Origin: Penium margaritaceum
Taxonomy: Eukaryota > Streptophyta > Zygnematophyceae > Desmidiales > Peniaceae
Length of the DNA stretch: 27,912 nt
Assembly: GCA_023375785.1 (NCBI GenBank)
Contig: SZWC01002399.1
Span: 30,873-58,784, forward strand
Reading direction: 5' to 3'
The notes below the pieces were generated by a model. It saw only the letters and a program-made list of their open reading frames with translations. It had not been told where the DNA came from and made no database searches. The translations under genes were made by a program, and so were the position numbers. This document shows, piece after piece, positions 10,037 through 20,153 of the stretch; position 1 is the first letter of the stretch; each line of letters begins with the position of its first letter.

Positions 10037-10591
10037 TGAGAGTCGTCTAAGGAACGATTTGAAACTTGTTTCATGGAAAATGGTCCACTAGTAAGCTAGG
10101 GTCAAAAACGTGGGGTGGCCACGGATTTGGAACACAAGTGTGGGAGTAAGTGGAGTACCCCCTCTTACGGGTGAGGATCGCTAGTCAATCCTCACCCAAC
10201 AGCCGGCGAGCGAAGCTCGCTGGCACACTGTGAAGTGCGAGGGCAAAGCCCTCGCACACCCCCTCGACTTTGGGTTTCTGAACTCGGATAACCCGGGGTA
10301 TATCAGCAAAAACAAATTACAGACAAGCCTATAATTGTCTCCAAACATTTCTCCAATGGAGGGACTAATCTAGGTCTCAAAGAGGTCAAAGAACAATACT
10401 TCTACGATAGGTCAGCCAAGTGAGCAGCCAAGTAGAGGGAGTCAACAGGCCACGTGGCCAGGGTGGAGACGAGCACGCACGGGGGCGAACATCGGAATGT
10501 TGTACGCTCACGGTGCGTTGCCTCCACTCCCGGGACCAACGTGTCCTGCGCACTCACAGCCACAAGCAATACATGTACATAGGAATTAACA
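10037..10591 (-). repeat. Element A 3' LTR
   Basis: Direct repeat of 15725-16282, starting TGAGAGTCGTCTAAGGAAC and ending AATTAACA on the plus strand. It contains three consecutive hairpins at 10171-10257. The stop codon of the RNase H frame lies in the first bases of this LTR. Confidence 0.95.
10171..10257. repeat. Three tandem hairpins in element A LTR
   Basis: Stem 1: gtgaggat (10171-10178) pairs with atcctcac (10188-10195). Stem 2: gccggcgagc (10202-10211), loop gaa, gctcgctggc (10215-10224), one wobble. Stem 3: gtgcgagggc (10235-10244), loop aaa, gccctcgcac (10248-10257), perfect. The same trio occurs in the other LTR at 15864-15949. Confidence 0.9.
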
Positions 10592-11128
10592 CGCCCCCTT
10601 GGACGGGAGTGTGGCCGACTTGCAGCCCAAGTGATGCAGTTGAAACAGGAGGGAAGGAGAAGGAAGGGCTTTGGTGAGGAAGTCATCCAACTGTGCCTGT
10701 CCACTATTGGCACAAACTTGAATGGTACCAGCTTCAGCCGGTTCCCATTCAAAGTGGTATTCGGCGTTCATCTGCTTAGTGCGTGGATGCAATACACCAT
10801 CATTGGTAACAATGCGACGTGCAGCGGAGATGTCGCTATACAATGACAGAGCAGGCATATCAAATCCCAGCTCGTGCAACAGGCGTGCAAGCCAAATGCC
10901 CTCACACGCCGCCTTGCCCAATGCCATGTACTCAGCTTCAGCAACGCTGAGTGCCAAACATGATTGCTTTGCACTGCGCCACGACACAGCAGTGCCCCAC
11001 ACCCGAAACACGTAACCACCCCGGCTGTGGGCTGCACGATCACGAGCATAGTCGCTCTCACAAAAGCCATCAAGCATTGGATCCAAAATCGAAGCAAACA
11101 CCAGTCCAAGCTCAGCCGTGTCCAACTC
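10586..11128 (-). pseudogene. Element A copia RNase H
   Basis: Ty1/copia RNase H, which removes the RNA strand of the RNA:DNA hybrid during reverse transcription. Motifs in order are DGFCESDYARD (first Asp), GYVFRVWGTAVSWRSAKQ, SVAEAEYMAL (Glu), LYSD (third acidic residue; the usual Asn after it is Ile here), and HPRTKQMNAEYHF. It ends FLTKALP plus a short tail, with TAA inside the LTR. It is in the same frame as the upstream reverse transcriptase, separated only by a TAA at 11129-11131, so the pair was one polyprotein. Otherwise close to full length. Confidence 0.9.
10592..10604 (-). other. Element A polypurine tract
   Basis: Minus strand reads TCCAAGGGGGCG directly before the LTR start TGTTAAT. 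It also encodes the last residues of the RNase H frame (SKGAC, then stop). Confidence 0.85.
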
Positions 11129-12520
11129 TTAGCACAGAAGCTTGAGCAATGCCTTTTGATGCGTGCTGCGGGGTTGTTGGCTGAACTGGGCAAGCACGTT
11201 GACAGCACACGAGATATCTGGTCGTGTAGTGGTCGCCAAGTATGACAAGCTGCCCGTGATCTGTCGGTACAGTGTAGGATCAGTTGCCGGTCCATAGTCC
11301 ATTGTCCGTGCGTCCAGCAAGTGAGCATAGACATATGGGCTCATGGGGGAATGTTGTGGTGATAGATGTTGCACTAGGTGTTTGAACCGCGCGGTGAGAT
11401 GTGCGATGAACCGTCCTTGATGCAAGGCAAGTGTGCGTGCTGGCCTGTTCCTGACTATGGTATTGCCAAGAAAACTCTGTGCTTCACCCAAATCTGTCAT
11501 GCAGTAGTGCGCAGTGAGCAGTGCTTTGGTTTGTGCTATGAGCTTGGATGAGGGAGACAAGATCAACAGATCATCCACGTAGACAAGCAGGGCAATTGGA
11601 GCACCGCCCTCCCAGCGCAGAAACAAAGAAGGATCGCAGACGCTTTGTGTAAAACCACAATGTTCCTGTGTGCGTCGGATTTCTTTGTTCCAGCATCTTG
11701 GGGCGTGTTTGAGACCGTAGAGGGCTTTTAACAGCAAACATACCCTGTCGGTGCCGTCATCAAAGCCTTCCGGTTGTTTGATGTAGATTTCCTCTTCAAG
11801 AGGACCATTGAGGAAGGCACTTTTCACATCCATTTGGTGGATGTCCCAATCCTCACATGCCACAACTGCCAGCAACGTACGGCCTGTCCCATGCTTTCCT
11901 ACAGGTGCGTAGGTGTCAGTGAAGTTCAGTCCTGGTATTTGATGAAACCCCTTCGCCACCAGTCTAACTTTGTGTTTTTCAATCAGGCCAGCCAGGTTGC
12001 GCTTTAGTTTGAACACCCATTTGACATCAATTGCTTTTCTTCCAGGTGGCAACGGCATCAGCTGGTAAACGCCATGATCTAGGAGGGCGTTGAGCTCATC
12101 CGTCATGGCCTTCTCCAACTCAGGAGTATCGACGCGCCCCCTTGCCTCTGTTACCATTAGTGGTTCAGATAATGAGGCTTCATTGTTGTTGGCACTGACT
12201 GTGTGAAAGAACTGTTTGTAATCAACCTGAGGCAACGTACATAATGATCTCCGCACGGGCTCAGCGGGTTGTGCTGATGTCACTTGAGTGTCAGTGGGCC
12301 TTTCTGTGGACTCCAGGCCAGGTGGGGGCGATGGAGTACCTGAGTCTGTGCTTGCGAGCTCTGTAGGAGTGAGCAGATCCGTAGGCACAGGCGAGGCTAC
12401 ACCGAGATCTTGTGGCACTGTTCTGCCAGACCGTTGGGCTTGGCTGGGGACAAAAACAGGCATACTTATGTATTGGGGATAATGCTCAGGGATGGGCATT
12501 GGCGCTGCCTTCCGCAGCAT
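11129..12520 (-). pseudogene. Element A copia reverse transcriptase
   Basis: About 460 codons. The first ~110 residues are a Pro/Ser/Thr-rich spacer after integrase. The RVT_2 domain then runs: ELEKAMTDELNAL, WVFKLKRN, RLVAKGFHQIPGLNFTDTYA, DVKSAFLNGPLEEEIYIKQP (first catalytic Asp), LYGLKHAPRCW, YVDDLLI (11570-11581, catalytic Asp pair), then SLSYLATTTRPDISCAVNVL. All catalytic residues are present. The frame ends with TAA at 11129, in phase with RNase H below it. A frame change relative to integrase occurs near 12490-12520. Confidence 0.93.
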
Positions 12521-13400
12521 GCGGAACTCCTTGACATGTGTTCAAGGAAAGACGCATCTCGGCTCTCAACAAAAGCATGGTTCGTGGGATCCCAAAACCG
12601 CCATGCTTTGAGGGGTGAGAAACTCGAACAAACACACACCAGCGCCCATGGGGACTAAGCTTATGTTCGCGTTGAGGTTGAGAAAACCACACGCAAGCCA
12701 TAGTTCCCCAAACTTGTGCCGGTCTCAAGTCAGCCTTCTCCCCAAACCAGCGTTCCCAAGGTGTCACTGCCTTTGGCAGTGGACCTTGCGGGCGATTCCA
12801 CACCCAAGTGACGTACTTAATTGTCTCATCCCAAGAATTGAACAATAGACCTGGTTCAGTGAGCAGTGTACGAAGTGCATTGCCCAAAGTTCTGTCCCAG
12901 CGTTCTGCAACCCCATTCTTTTGTGGTGTAATGGGTGCAGACAGAGTTCCACGAAATTCCCCTCCCCTGTCAGTTCACAGTAGGAGAAGCTTACACCCTG
13001 TCTGTCGCTCTGCTAGGGCTATCCACTCTGTGATAACCCTTTGAGCATCTTCCTTGGATTTCAGCAAGAAGGCCCAGCGAAAGCGACTGTAGTCATCTGT
13101 GAGAGTCAACACATACAGTGAGCCATATTGAAGAGAGGAGACATGCATGGGCCTGGTGAGGTCTGCATGAACGAGTGCAAGGGGTGTTGTGCTCTCACTA
13201 CAGGACCGAGGGAATGTTTGTCTGTGTGCCTTGCCTTCATGGCACTCTAGGCATGCACCATCCTTAAGACCATGGGTACAATCCGTTGGGCAAATGCCAT
13301 GATCAGACTCATGCTTCAGCATGTCTGTGACGCCTTCAGTATGGATGTGTGCCAGTTGGCGGTGGATGAGCTCAGTGTGCTTTGAGTCCGTGACAGTCAC
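12486..13400 (-). pseudogene. Element A copia integrase, with one in-frame TGA
   Basis: This inserts the cDNA into host DNA. The N-terminal part has the HHCC zinc-binding pattern (IHRQLAHIHTEG.. CLECHEGKAHR). The core follows with the first Asp in LVHADL and the conserved TLTDDYSRFRWAF. The frame stops at TGA 12975-12977, exactly before TDRGGEF; relatives usually have Arg there, so CGA to TGA deamination is likely. Past the stop the same frame resumes with TPQKNGVAER, then YVTWVWNR and WFGEKADLRPAQVWG, the conserved C-terminal part, ending at 12486. The catalytic Glu should lie in the PQKNGVAER segment, which is present. Confidence 0.92.
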
Positions 13401-14338
13401 TATGTGCGCTTGCGTGAATGTGTCTGTACAAGGGGAAAGAGTGTGAGCCGGTACAACATGTCAACATGCATTGGCCCATCCGCCAGCAGCTCACCCATAG
13501 CTTCATACAACATGCATCGCTGCTTCTGCATTACTATGGACATGTTAGCTTGCTTGTCCAGCTGTCCACAAGACAAGAGATTCACTTTCAGCCGCGGGAC
13601 ATACAGCACACCAGTCAACAACAGTACACCCTACGGCGCCTGCAGTGCAACTGTACCCACACCCTCAACATGCAAGATCTCCCTTGATCCAGTTCTCACA
13701 CCATCCACACCGTATACAGCATGCAAGGAAACAAACAGCTGACAATGCGGGGACATGTGATGCGATGCTGCTGTGTCAAACAACCACTCATGCATAGGAA
13801 GGGCATGGCTCGTGGTAACATGGGTGTGACCTTGCCTCTGACCTAGCTGCTGAGGTGTGATGGTAGTTGTCTCAGGCAGCTGTGGCTCTGGCGATACTGC
13901 CCAACCAAATCCCGATGGTGGAGCTGCTGGTTGCTGAGCTTGGGCCATCTCTGTGTAGACACGCTGAGCCCACTCTGGTACAGGTACAGGACCCTCAAGA
14001 AGGGCAGCACGTAGTATGGGCCAGGATAGGTTGGTGGTGCAGGTGTTGGTCGTATGGCAAATGGCTGTTGCATGGATGGTCCAGACATTGTCGCACCAAA
14101 GGGGACCAATGCAGATGGGGTAACACCGTGTCCTATACTGTGTGGTCCACTCCAGCTGGCTGTTGGATAGTGTGACTACTGCTGCTGCTGTTGGGACCAC
14201 GGCCGTTGCTGGTGTTGCTTCTGCAGCTGCTGCCACTGATGCCGCTTTGGTTGCTGCTGCTGCTGCCTCTCCATCATCTGCCGATGCAGTGTGGGGCACC
14301 GACGCCAGAAGTGCCCTGCCTGGTTGCAAAAACTGCAC
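13400..14338 (-). pseudogene. Element A protease and pre-integrase region
   Basis: The frame from about 14150 to 13631 includes a Pro/Gln-rich linker, then HEWLFDTAASHHMSPHCQLF. This is a copia aspartic protease active-site block with DTA in place of DTG or DSG, so the catalytic Gly is lost. After a TAG at 13631 the same frame continues LTGVLYVPRLKVNLLSCGQL, the usual end of the protease and start of the gag-pre-integrase region. Relative to gag the frame shifts within a CAG-rich stretch near 14180-14260, where repeat slippage is plausible. Confidence 0.87.
14296..14337 (-). pseudogene. gag: Element A gag zinc knuckle (CCHC)
   Basis: Minus strand reads CSFCNQAGHFWRRC, a perfect CX2CX4HX4C. 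It follows a Gly/Arg-rich run and is in frame with the gag N-terminal part, cut off only by the TAG at 14434-14436. Confidence 0.9.
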
Positions 14339-14433
14339 CTCTGAGATCCGCGGCCACCACCACTAGTTCCACGCCCTCGGCCACCACCACCACCACCTGA
14401 GGTGCCTCTTCCTTCTGAACCACTACCCCCACT

Positions 14434-15246
14434 CTATGTGTGTGTCAGATGGGTGGAAGAAGCTACACCAGTCAGGGAACTCTGATGCACGTATGTTGTC
14501 GGGGCACCCCCTACATCGTGGGCTTCCCCTCTGAGACCATCATCGTAGTTGCGGAGTTGGACAAAGATGACGGAGAGATCAATACCCTCGATCTCCGCCA
14601 CCGGATGACAGCGGAAGACATCATGGCGGAAGTCCTTGGACTGCTCGCCTAGATGTAGTAGCACGAGATCCAACCACTCCAGGATAGAGCATGCCGTGCC
14701 GAGCCCAAGTACACGGTGCCGAATGTACATGGCCTCATCCCAAAATTCTGCTACGGGTGCTCCAGGCTTAGGGAAGAGGTGACACAACTTGTCTCGCAGG
14801 GTCACGACGAGGGTCATGCCCTGTTCCTCCTGCCGAGTGGTCAAGTGCTTCCACGCCTCATGCGGTCGAGGGTCGCCCATGCGGGAGTCGGCAGGGTCCG
14901 CTCCCTTGCCCCCAAAGCTGTACTCGCGTAGGGCGTATGATTGCGATTCCGGGAGGGCGCGGTGGAGTGCATTAAATGCACAAAGGAGGATTTTTGCTTC
15001 AGCAGTATCCGGAGCCGGCTGGAGATAGTAGACCTCCAGTCCATGCTCGGCGGACCAATCAAGGAACAAGTCCTTCCAGGCTAGGAAGTCTCTCGTCCCC
15101 AGCTGTGGCAGTGACAGATCATGTGATCCTAAACCCAGTTGTGCCATCGCGGCGGTCGTGAGGGTCATGGCCGAGGGTTCACCTCCATCTCCTCCTTGAG
15201 CCCCATCGACCCTCTCACCAGCAACACTACCTCTGGAATTCGACAT
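14434..15246 (-). pseudogene. gag: Element A gag (copia capsid, UBN2-like)
   Basis: ATG at 15244-15246 opens 270 codons. After a Gly/Ser-rich start come DFLAWKDLFLDWSAEHGLEV, a helical middle and TLRDKLCHLFPKPGAPVAEF, then HLGEQSKDFRHDVF, the pattern of copia gag capsids. The frame ends at TAG 14434 and continues in phase into a Gly-rich linker and the CCHC knuckle, so this stop is most simply a nonsense change rather than the natural end. Programmed readthrough is possible but unsupported, because further breaks follow downstream. Confidence 0.88.
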
Positions 15247-15712
15247 TCTTACTGCCGAGGGTGCTGGTCTTGACTAGATGACCCTCCTACCGATCAAGAA
15301 GAATTTGGCAGCGATTCGCCGGGCCCACTTTGGGCCCAGTTTTTTCATGAGAGCCCTAGGCTCTGGAAAACCACCAGTACGACTGCTTGGGTACCTGAAA
15401 CCGACCCCCAGTCCCTTCCCTTGCCCTTTCCTACCCCACCTGAGGGGTCCCTCCCTGTTTGGGTGACCCTTGGGATGTCTAGTAGGTTGGTGACGCAGTC
15501 CCACGGCCACCAAATGAATTGCAAACGGCTCCGCCCCCTCAGCGCCTCATGCGCTGTCTGTGGGGCGTCCAAGGGACGTGTTCAACGCCCCTATACCCGT
15601 CGTAGAGCTGCCGTCGGCTCCAGACGCACGTGGTCCTCTACGTGCGCAAATCTGGCCGCCCCCTACTTTAAGATCCGCCCCTCTGTCTCGTCATTTCTAG
15701 GCCCGCGAACCC
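15247..15712 (-). other. Element A untranslated leader
   Basis: About 465 bp between PBS and gag ATG. No conserved reading frame or strong repeat seen. It probably holds packaging signals by position only. Confidence 0.6.
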
Positions 15713-15724
15713 GCTCTGATACCA
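15713..15724 (-). other. Element A primer-binding site
   Basis: Minus strand TGGTATCAGAGC abuts the LTR end and is an exact complement of the plant-type initiator tRNA-Met 3' end. Confidence 0.93.
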
Positions 15725-16282
15725 TGAGAGTCGTCTAAGGAACTATTTGAAACTTGTTTCATGGCAAACTGGCCACTAGAGAGTAAGCTAGGGTCAAAAA
15801 CGTGGGGTGGCCATGGATTTGGAACACAGGTGTGGGAGTAAGGGGAGTACCCCCTCTTATGGATGAGGATCGCTAGTCGATCCTCACCCAGCGGCCGGCG
15901 AGCGAAGCTTGCTGGCACACTGCGAAGTGCGAGGGCAAAGCCCTCACACACCCCCTCGACTTTGGGTTTCCGAACTCGGATAACCTGGGGTACATCAGCA
16001 AAGAAAATTACAGACAAGCCTATAACTGTCTCCAAACATGTCTCCAATGGAGGGATTAATCTAGGTCTCAAAGAGGTCACAGAACAATAATTCTACGATA
16101 GGTCAGCCAAGTGAGCAGCCAGGTAGAGGGAGTCAAAAGGCCACATGGCCAGGGTGGAGACAAGCATGCACTGGCGCGAACATCGGGATGTAGTATGCTC
16201 ATGGTGCGTCGCCTCCACTACCGGGACCAACGTGTCCTGCGTACTCATGGCCACAAGAAATGTATGTACATAGGAATCAACA
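15725..16282 (-). repeat. Element A 5' LTR
   Basis: Direct repeat of 10037-10591, closely similar by eye. Hairpin trio at 15864-15886, 15894-15916 and 15927-15949 with small changes; stem 1 is nine perfect base pairs here. Confidence 0.95.
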
Positions 16283-17002
16283 AACGATTCGTACATGGGG
16301 CATTGGTCAGACACGGAGTTGGTGACAGAAGTAGAGGCCCAGTGTATTACCGTATTTGTTGCGACTATAGCACGAGTACAGGATGACCCCTATACGTCGG
16401 CAGACGTCTGTGTGTGCAATACGTCGGCGGCACATGATGAGCTTGCAACAGCCACGGTCGAGGACGCAGAGCAAGCTGCGGATCTCTGGCTGAGGGCTTC
16501 TTTGACAAGCGTTGTTGACACCATGGTGATTCCAGCCAACGACACAGCGACTACAAGAGACTGCACCAAGCACCTGAGCTCCGCGATGGATGCTCAGGAG
16601 GCAGCCGTCGCTGGAGTGGAGGCACAAGTGCAGAGTCGCGTGGTCGAGCTCCGGGAGGCCAGCAGCCGCTATTACACCGTGATTGTTCCAGCACGACAAG
16701 CTGTCATGGAGTGTGTGGAGGATGTACACGGGCGTCTCGAGGCAGCTGTGTGGTCTCTACAACATGCAGGTCTGGGACGGGCGGATCTCGAGCAGCAGGT
16801 GGACAATGGGCTACGGACCAGGGGTCGTGAGGAGCACCACAGCACTAACCGCACCTTTAATGAGCGCGACATCGCCACGGATGCAGGTGTACCTACTCAT
16901 GGCGACGTGCAGCCAGCAGCTGACGACCGAGCGACAGGTGTGTCACGAGCATTAGGTGCCTTTGTAGTAGCTGTTCCTACAACCCCAAATGACACGTGGT
17001 GA
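16283..17002 (+). pseudogene. Element C internal reading frame: Ala/Glu-rich, coiled-coil-like protein
   Basis: Open for about 240 codons from the element A edge; the first ATG is at 16295 (235 codons). Composition is rich in Ala, Glu, Val, Asp and Arg with heptad-like spacing, for example AMDAQEAAVAGVEAQVQSRV and VHGRLEAAVWSLQHAGLGRA. It has no zinc knuckle, protease or polymerase motif and no homology I can name. Its phase is compatible with the 9750 frame on the other side of A. The TGA at 17000-17002 is followed by more coiled-coil-like sequence in another frame, so the original protein was longer. It could be a diverged gag-like or captured host sequence; function unknown. Confidence 0.6.
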
Positions 17003-17695
17003 CTCATTGTCTTGCGCTCATGCTCTACCAGCACCTCGTGGCCTAGTGGCACTTGAGTCGACGAGTGACGCAGAGGACGTCGACTTGTGCGACGAGTAGG
17101 CGTAGCTCCACTCTTTCCTACAAGGTGAGACCGCGAGGCTGCAGGAGGCTCTGGCTCGTGCCGACACGCATAAGGTTTCACCGTCAGGTTCATTCTACAA
17201 CTGATCACCTACATGCTCAAGATGTAGCCAGCCGGTCTGCTGACGCGTCAGAACTCGTCGAGCTCCACACGCGCCTCGATGCTGCGGAAACTGTGAGGCA
17301 AAATCCAGCTCAACAGTTGGAGGCCATACAGTAGGCAGTTGTCTTGGAGGAGGCCCTCACCGCTGCACCAATCACATGAGCACATGCCAGCAGCAATGAC
17401 AATGATAGCAACGACGACACCTGCACTGACAAAGCCAGTGATGACGGCACTCCCGGGTGAGGCTCTATGCGCGTACATCTCACCACTATCGTCGTCAACC
17501 TTGCCATTGTAGTGTAGGGGTATGTGGCCTTGGGGGAGCCGTGCTCCCACCTCAGGGATTGTGTTGGGAGCAGCCATCAGCTTTGCTCGTGCTGTCAGCC
17601 TCTACAGCCCATGGAGGGTGTTGGTGTGTGGGCTTTGGCCTGACTCTCTTTTGAGGACAGCGAGGTTGCTTGGGGTGCGGCACGACGCTAGGGTT
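17003..17695 (+). pseudogene. Element C decayed continuation of the coiled-coil frame
   Basis: Frame-shifted fragments continue the same character: GETARLQEALARADTHK near 17130, then ASELVELHTRLDAAETVRQN near 17240-17300, TAG, then AVVLEEALTAA. Later translation is Asp/Asn/Ser-rich and broken by stops, and beyond about 17520 nothing is recognised. The region ends at the element B target duplication. Confidence 0.55.
17691..17695. other. Element B target-site duplication, left
   Basis: gggtt, repeated exactly at 25465-25469 on the other side of B. Confidence 0.92.
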
Positions 17696-18331
17696 TGAGA
17701 AAATGCGTTGAAGCTTCCTAGCAACACAGCCGCTGACTAGGCGTCAGTGCCTAGTCAGACGGTGACGACAGTCACAGGTCGTGCACACAATGGCAAGGGT
17801 TTGGCTAGGAGACACAAGACAAAGTGTCAGAATGCTTCAATAGCATATGCAGAGAGAGATAACAAATGACAGGTCCAAGGCATAAATACATGCCGCGGTG
17901 CACGGTGGGTGTCGCACGCGGCAGTCCAAGAGCTGTCCTAAAACCGGCCCAAAACCACTGTTTTGGCCGTAACTCTGCGCACACATGTTAGAATGCTACG
18001 CCGTCTGAACCTAGACGTTCAAGATCAAAAGACGGATGCTACGACTGGTCACATGCATGCATCCATCATCAGACGGTGGACATACAATGCAAAAACATGC
18101 AAATAGGGCGCATGGCCAGTCCGCCGAAAGACGCCTGCAAACTGTAGAAAGGACAGCAGAGAGTCCCGGCAGCATCTGGGGCTCTGCAACGGTAGTCGGC
18201 CAGCTCCAAGCCGGTAGTCCGCCGCCATTCCTCGCACCAGTGTCACCAGGGCCCGTCTCAGGGATCTGCAGGAGTATGGACACGGCCGAGTGGTCACAGT
18301 AAACTGTACACGAACGTCACAAATCACAACA
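17696..18331 (-). repeat. Element B 3' LTR
   Basis: Direct repeat of 24829-25464, TG..CA ends. Contains a perfect 10-bp stem hairpin at 17733-17758 and a TATA-like element (minus strand TATTTATGC) at 17880-17888. Confidence 0.95.
17733..17758. repeat. Hairpin in element B LTR
   Basis: ctgactaggc (17733-17742), loop gtcagt, gcctagtcag (17749-17758); perfect 10-bp stem. The other LTR keeps it with small changes near 24867-24890. Confidence 0.85.
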
Positions 18332-18344
18332 CTCCCCCATGACC
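18332..18344 (-). other. Element B polypurine tract
   Basis: Minus strand GGTCATGGGGGAG directly before the LTR start TGTTGTG. Confidence 0.88.
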
Positions 18345-18519
18345 CGATGGTTCGCATGTCCATACACGTGTAGCACTGGTACAAACACAATAGTGAGTGA
18401 TACGAACAGATGAGGCACAGACGCACATCCCACACTCAACCACCCTCAGGCATGGGGCAAAGCCCAACAGAACGAATGGCCACCAGGAACTTTCCGCCAG
18501 CTAGTGTCTTCGTGAAGAA

Positions 18520-18924
18520 TTAAGTACGCTGCATGTCAATACCAACCCACATGACGTAGATCACGCGTTGCTCCACCAGATCACGAACGAAGTGATGCTC
18601 AACCGCAATGTGCTTTGTGTAAGCATGAAAGACACCGGAGTTCTCCGCAGTGGCGAGAGCACTCTGGTTGTCGCAACGCAACACAATGGCGGGTACTGAC
18701 TGCCCAAGCTCAAGGAACAAGCGTTGCAGCCATACTGCCTCAACAGCCCCTACGCCCAAAGCAACGTACTCTGCCTCCAACAAACTACGTGCGATGCAGC
18801 CCTGCTTCCCGCTTCGCCAAGACAGATCGGTACCACCGAGCAGAAACACGTAGCCAGTACGGCAGCGCCCATCTGGGCTCCAAGCCCAGTCGTTGTCGAT
18901 GTAGCCGTCAAGGACCATCGAACA
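18520..18924 (-). pseudogene. Element B copia RNase H
   Basis: About 130 codons: DGYIDNDWAWSPDGRCRTGY (first Asp), LSWRSGKQGCIARS, LLEAEYVALG (Glu), LRCDNQSAL (Asp), then TKHIAVEHHFVRDLV and VMWVG. The core motifs of a Ty1/copia RNase H are present, so this domain is the best preserved part of B. It is in frame with the C-terminal half of the reverse transcriptase; only TAG at 18925-18927 divides them. The end is shorter than in A: the usual MADFFTKAL tail is not obvious. 18345-18519 is untranslated 3' DNA. Confidence 0.92.
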
Positions 18925-20153
18925 CTATCGATGACAAAAGAGTCCAAGGTACAGCGTGGAGACCACGTACCGCACCACTCGCACAGCCGCATGAAGGGCT
19001 CTCGCACGTGGAGCCTGTGAGAACTGAGCGAGGAGGTTGACGGCAAACGCGATGTCAGGACGCGTGGTAGTGGCCAGGTACATCAGAGATCCGATGAGAC
19101 GGAGGTACAAGGTCACGTCCACTGTCTCCCCCAGCTGTGTATTGTCATCCACCTTCAGGGCATCCTGCCCATCGGGTGTAAGAGGTGTGGAAGGGGAGGG
19201 TACTGCACCAAGGAGATCGCTAAAGCGCTCCCCCACGACTCGTGCATATTGGGCCTGATGCAACAACAGTGTGCGATGTCTGCGATCTCGCACGATCTCC
19301 ATACAGAGAAACACCGATACAGGACCAAGGTCCTTCATCTTGCAGGCAGTCTGTAGGACAGCCTTGGCCTCCTTCACGGCCTCCAGGATGGAGACGCGAT
19401 CAGAAGGTCATCGCCATAGACCAGGATGGCGGTGAACTGCTCGGGTGCCAGTAGGATGAAAAGAGAGGGGTCTGCCTCACTCTGTACGTATCCTGCACGA
19501 GTCAAAGTGCCAGTGATCTCCCGGTTCCAACACCGCGGAGACTACTTGAGGCTGTACAAGGACTTGCGCAAGCGCCAGACCTTATCACCGTCCTCAAAAC
19601 CCGGTGGCTGAGCCACGTAAATCTCCTCATCTAGAGAGCCATGGAGGAACGCATTGTTCACATCCATCAGGTGCAGTTCCCAATCATGCTGAGCCACTAC
19701 ACCAAACACAGCTCGAGCTGAGGTCCTGCGGCTGACAGGGGTAAAAGTATCAGTGTAATCGACTCCCTCAATCTGAGAGTACCCCTTGACGACCAAGCGG
19801 ACCTTGTAGCATTCCAGTGAGCCATCCGGCTTCACCTTCTTACAAAACACCCACTTGACCTGAACAGCCTTCCTCCCAGGAGGAAGGTCGACAAGCTCGT
19901 AGACTCTGTGCTCTCGGATAGCGCGAAGCTCATCCTTGCATGCAGCACGCCAAGCGTCAGCATCCTGTGATGAGAGAGCCTCCCTCAGTGTGCCCGGGTC
20001 GGACGCCATAGAGGGAGAACTCTACGTGGCAAATGCACACGCCTCAGTGACGGGCCTGACGACCATGAGATCAGCTGTTGCGTCACAGGAAATATGGAAC
20101 TCGCGAGTGACGAGGTTGTGCCCTACGGGGCACGCTGGATGTACCTCTATGAG
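18925..20153 (-). pseudogene. Element B copia reverse transcriptase, broken
   Basis: N-terminal half (19542-20009): DAWRAACKDELRAI, WVFCKKVKPDG, RLVVKGYSQIEGVDYTDTF, DVNNAFLHGSLDEEIYVAQP with the first catalytic Asp, then SLYSLK, TAG at 19542, SPRCWN. Relatives have Gln at that stop. Translation continues in frame to YGDDLLI (19407-19418), a catalytic YxDD box with Gly where A has Val. A frameshift at about 19375-19400 leads into MKEAKAVLQTACKMKDLG..SLMYLATTTRPDIAFAVNLL (18925-19377). Further TAGs at 20022 and 20154 cut the spacer before the domain. Confidence 0.92.

Larger units (their letters stand above)
10037..16282 (-). mobile_element. Element A: Ty1/copia retrotransposon, full structure, broken ORFs
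   Basis: LTRs 10037-10591 and 15725-16282 (about 555 bp) have TG..CA ends. Minus orientation follows from the initiator-Met PBS at 15713-15724 and the polypurine tract beside 10591. In order it carries gag, zinc knuckle, protease, integrase, reverse transcriptase and RNase H. The pol sections are interrupted by only a few stops, so insertion is fairly recent. The flanking pentamers gagga and aacga match at three of five positions, so a clean target duplication is absent. It sits inside element C. Confidence 0.93.

Noticed and set aside
16295..17002. Independent host gene between elements A and B
   Set aside because: It lies inside the element C LTR pair, decays into frameshifted fragments downstream, and its phase fits the interrupted frame on the far side of A, so it is treated as part of C.
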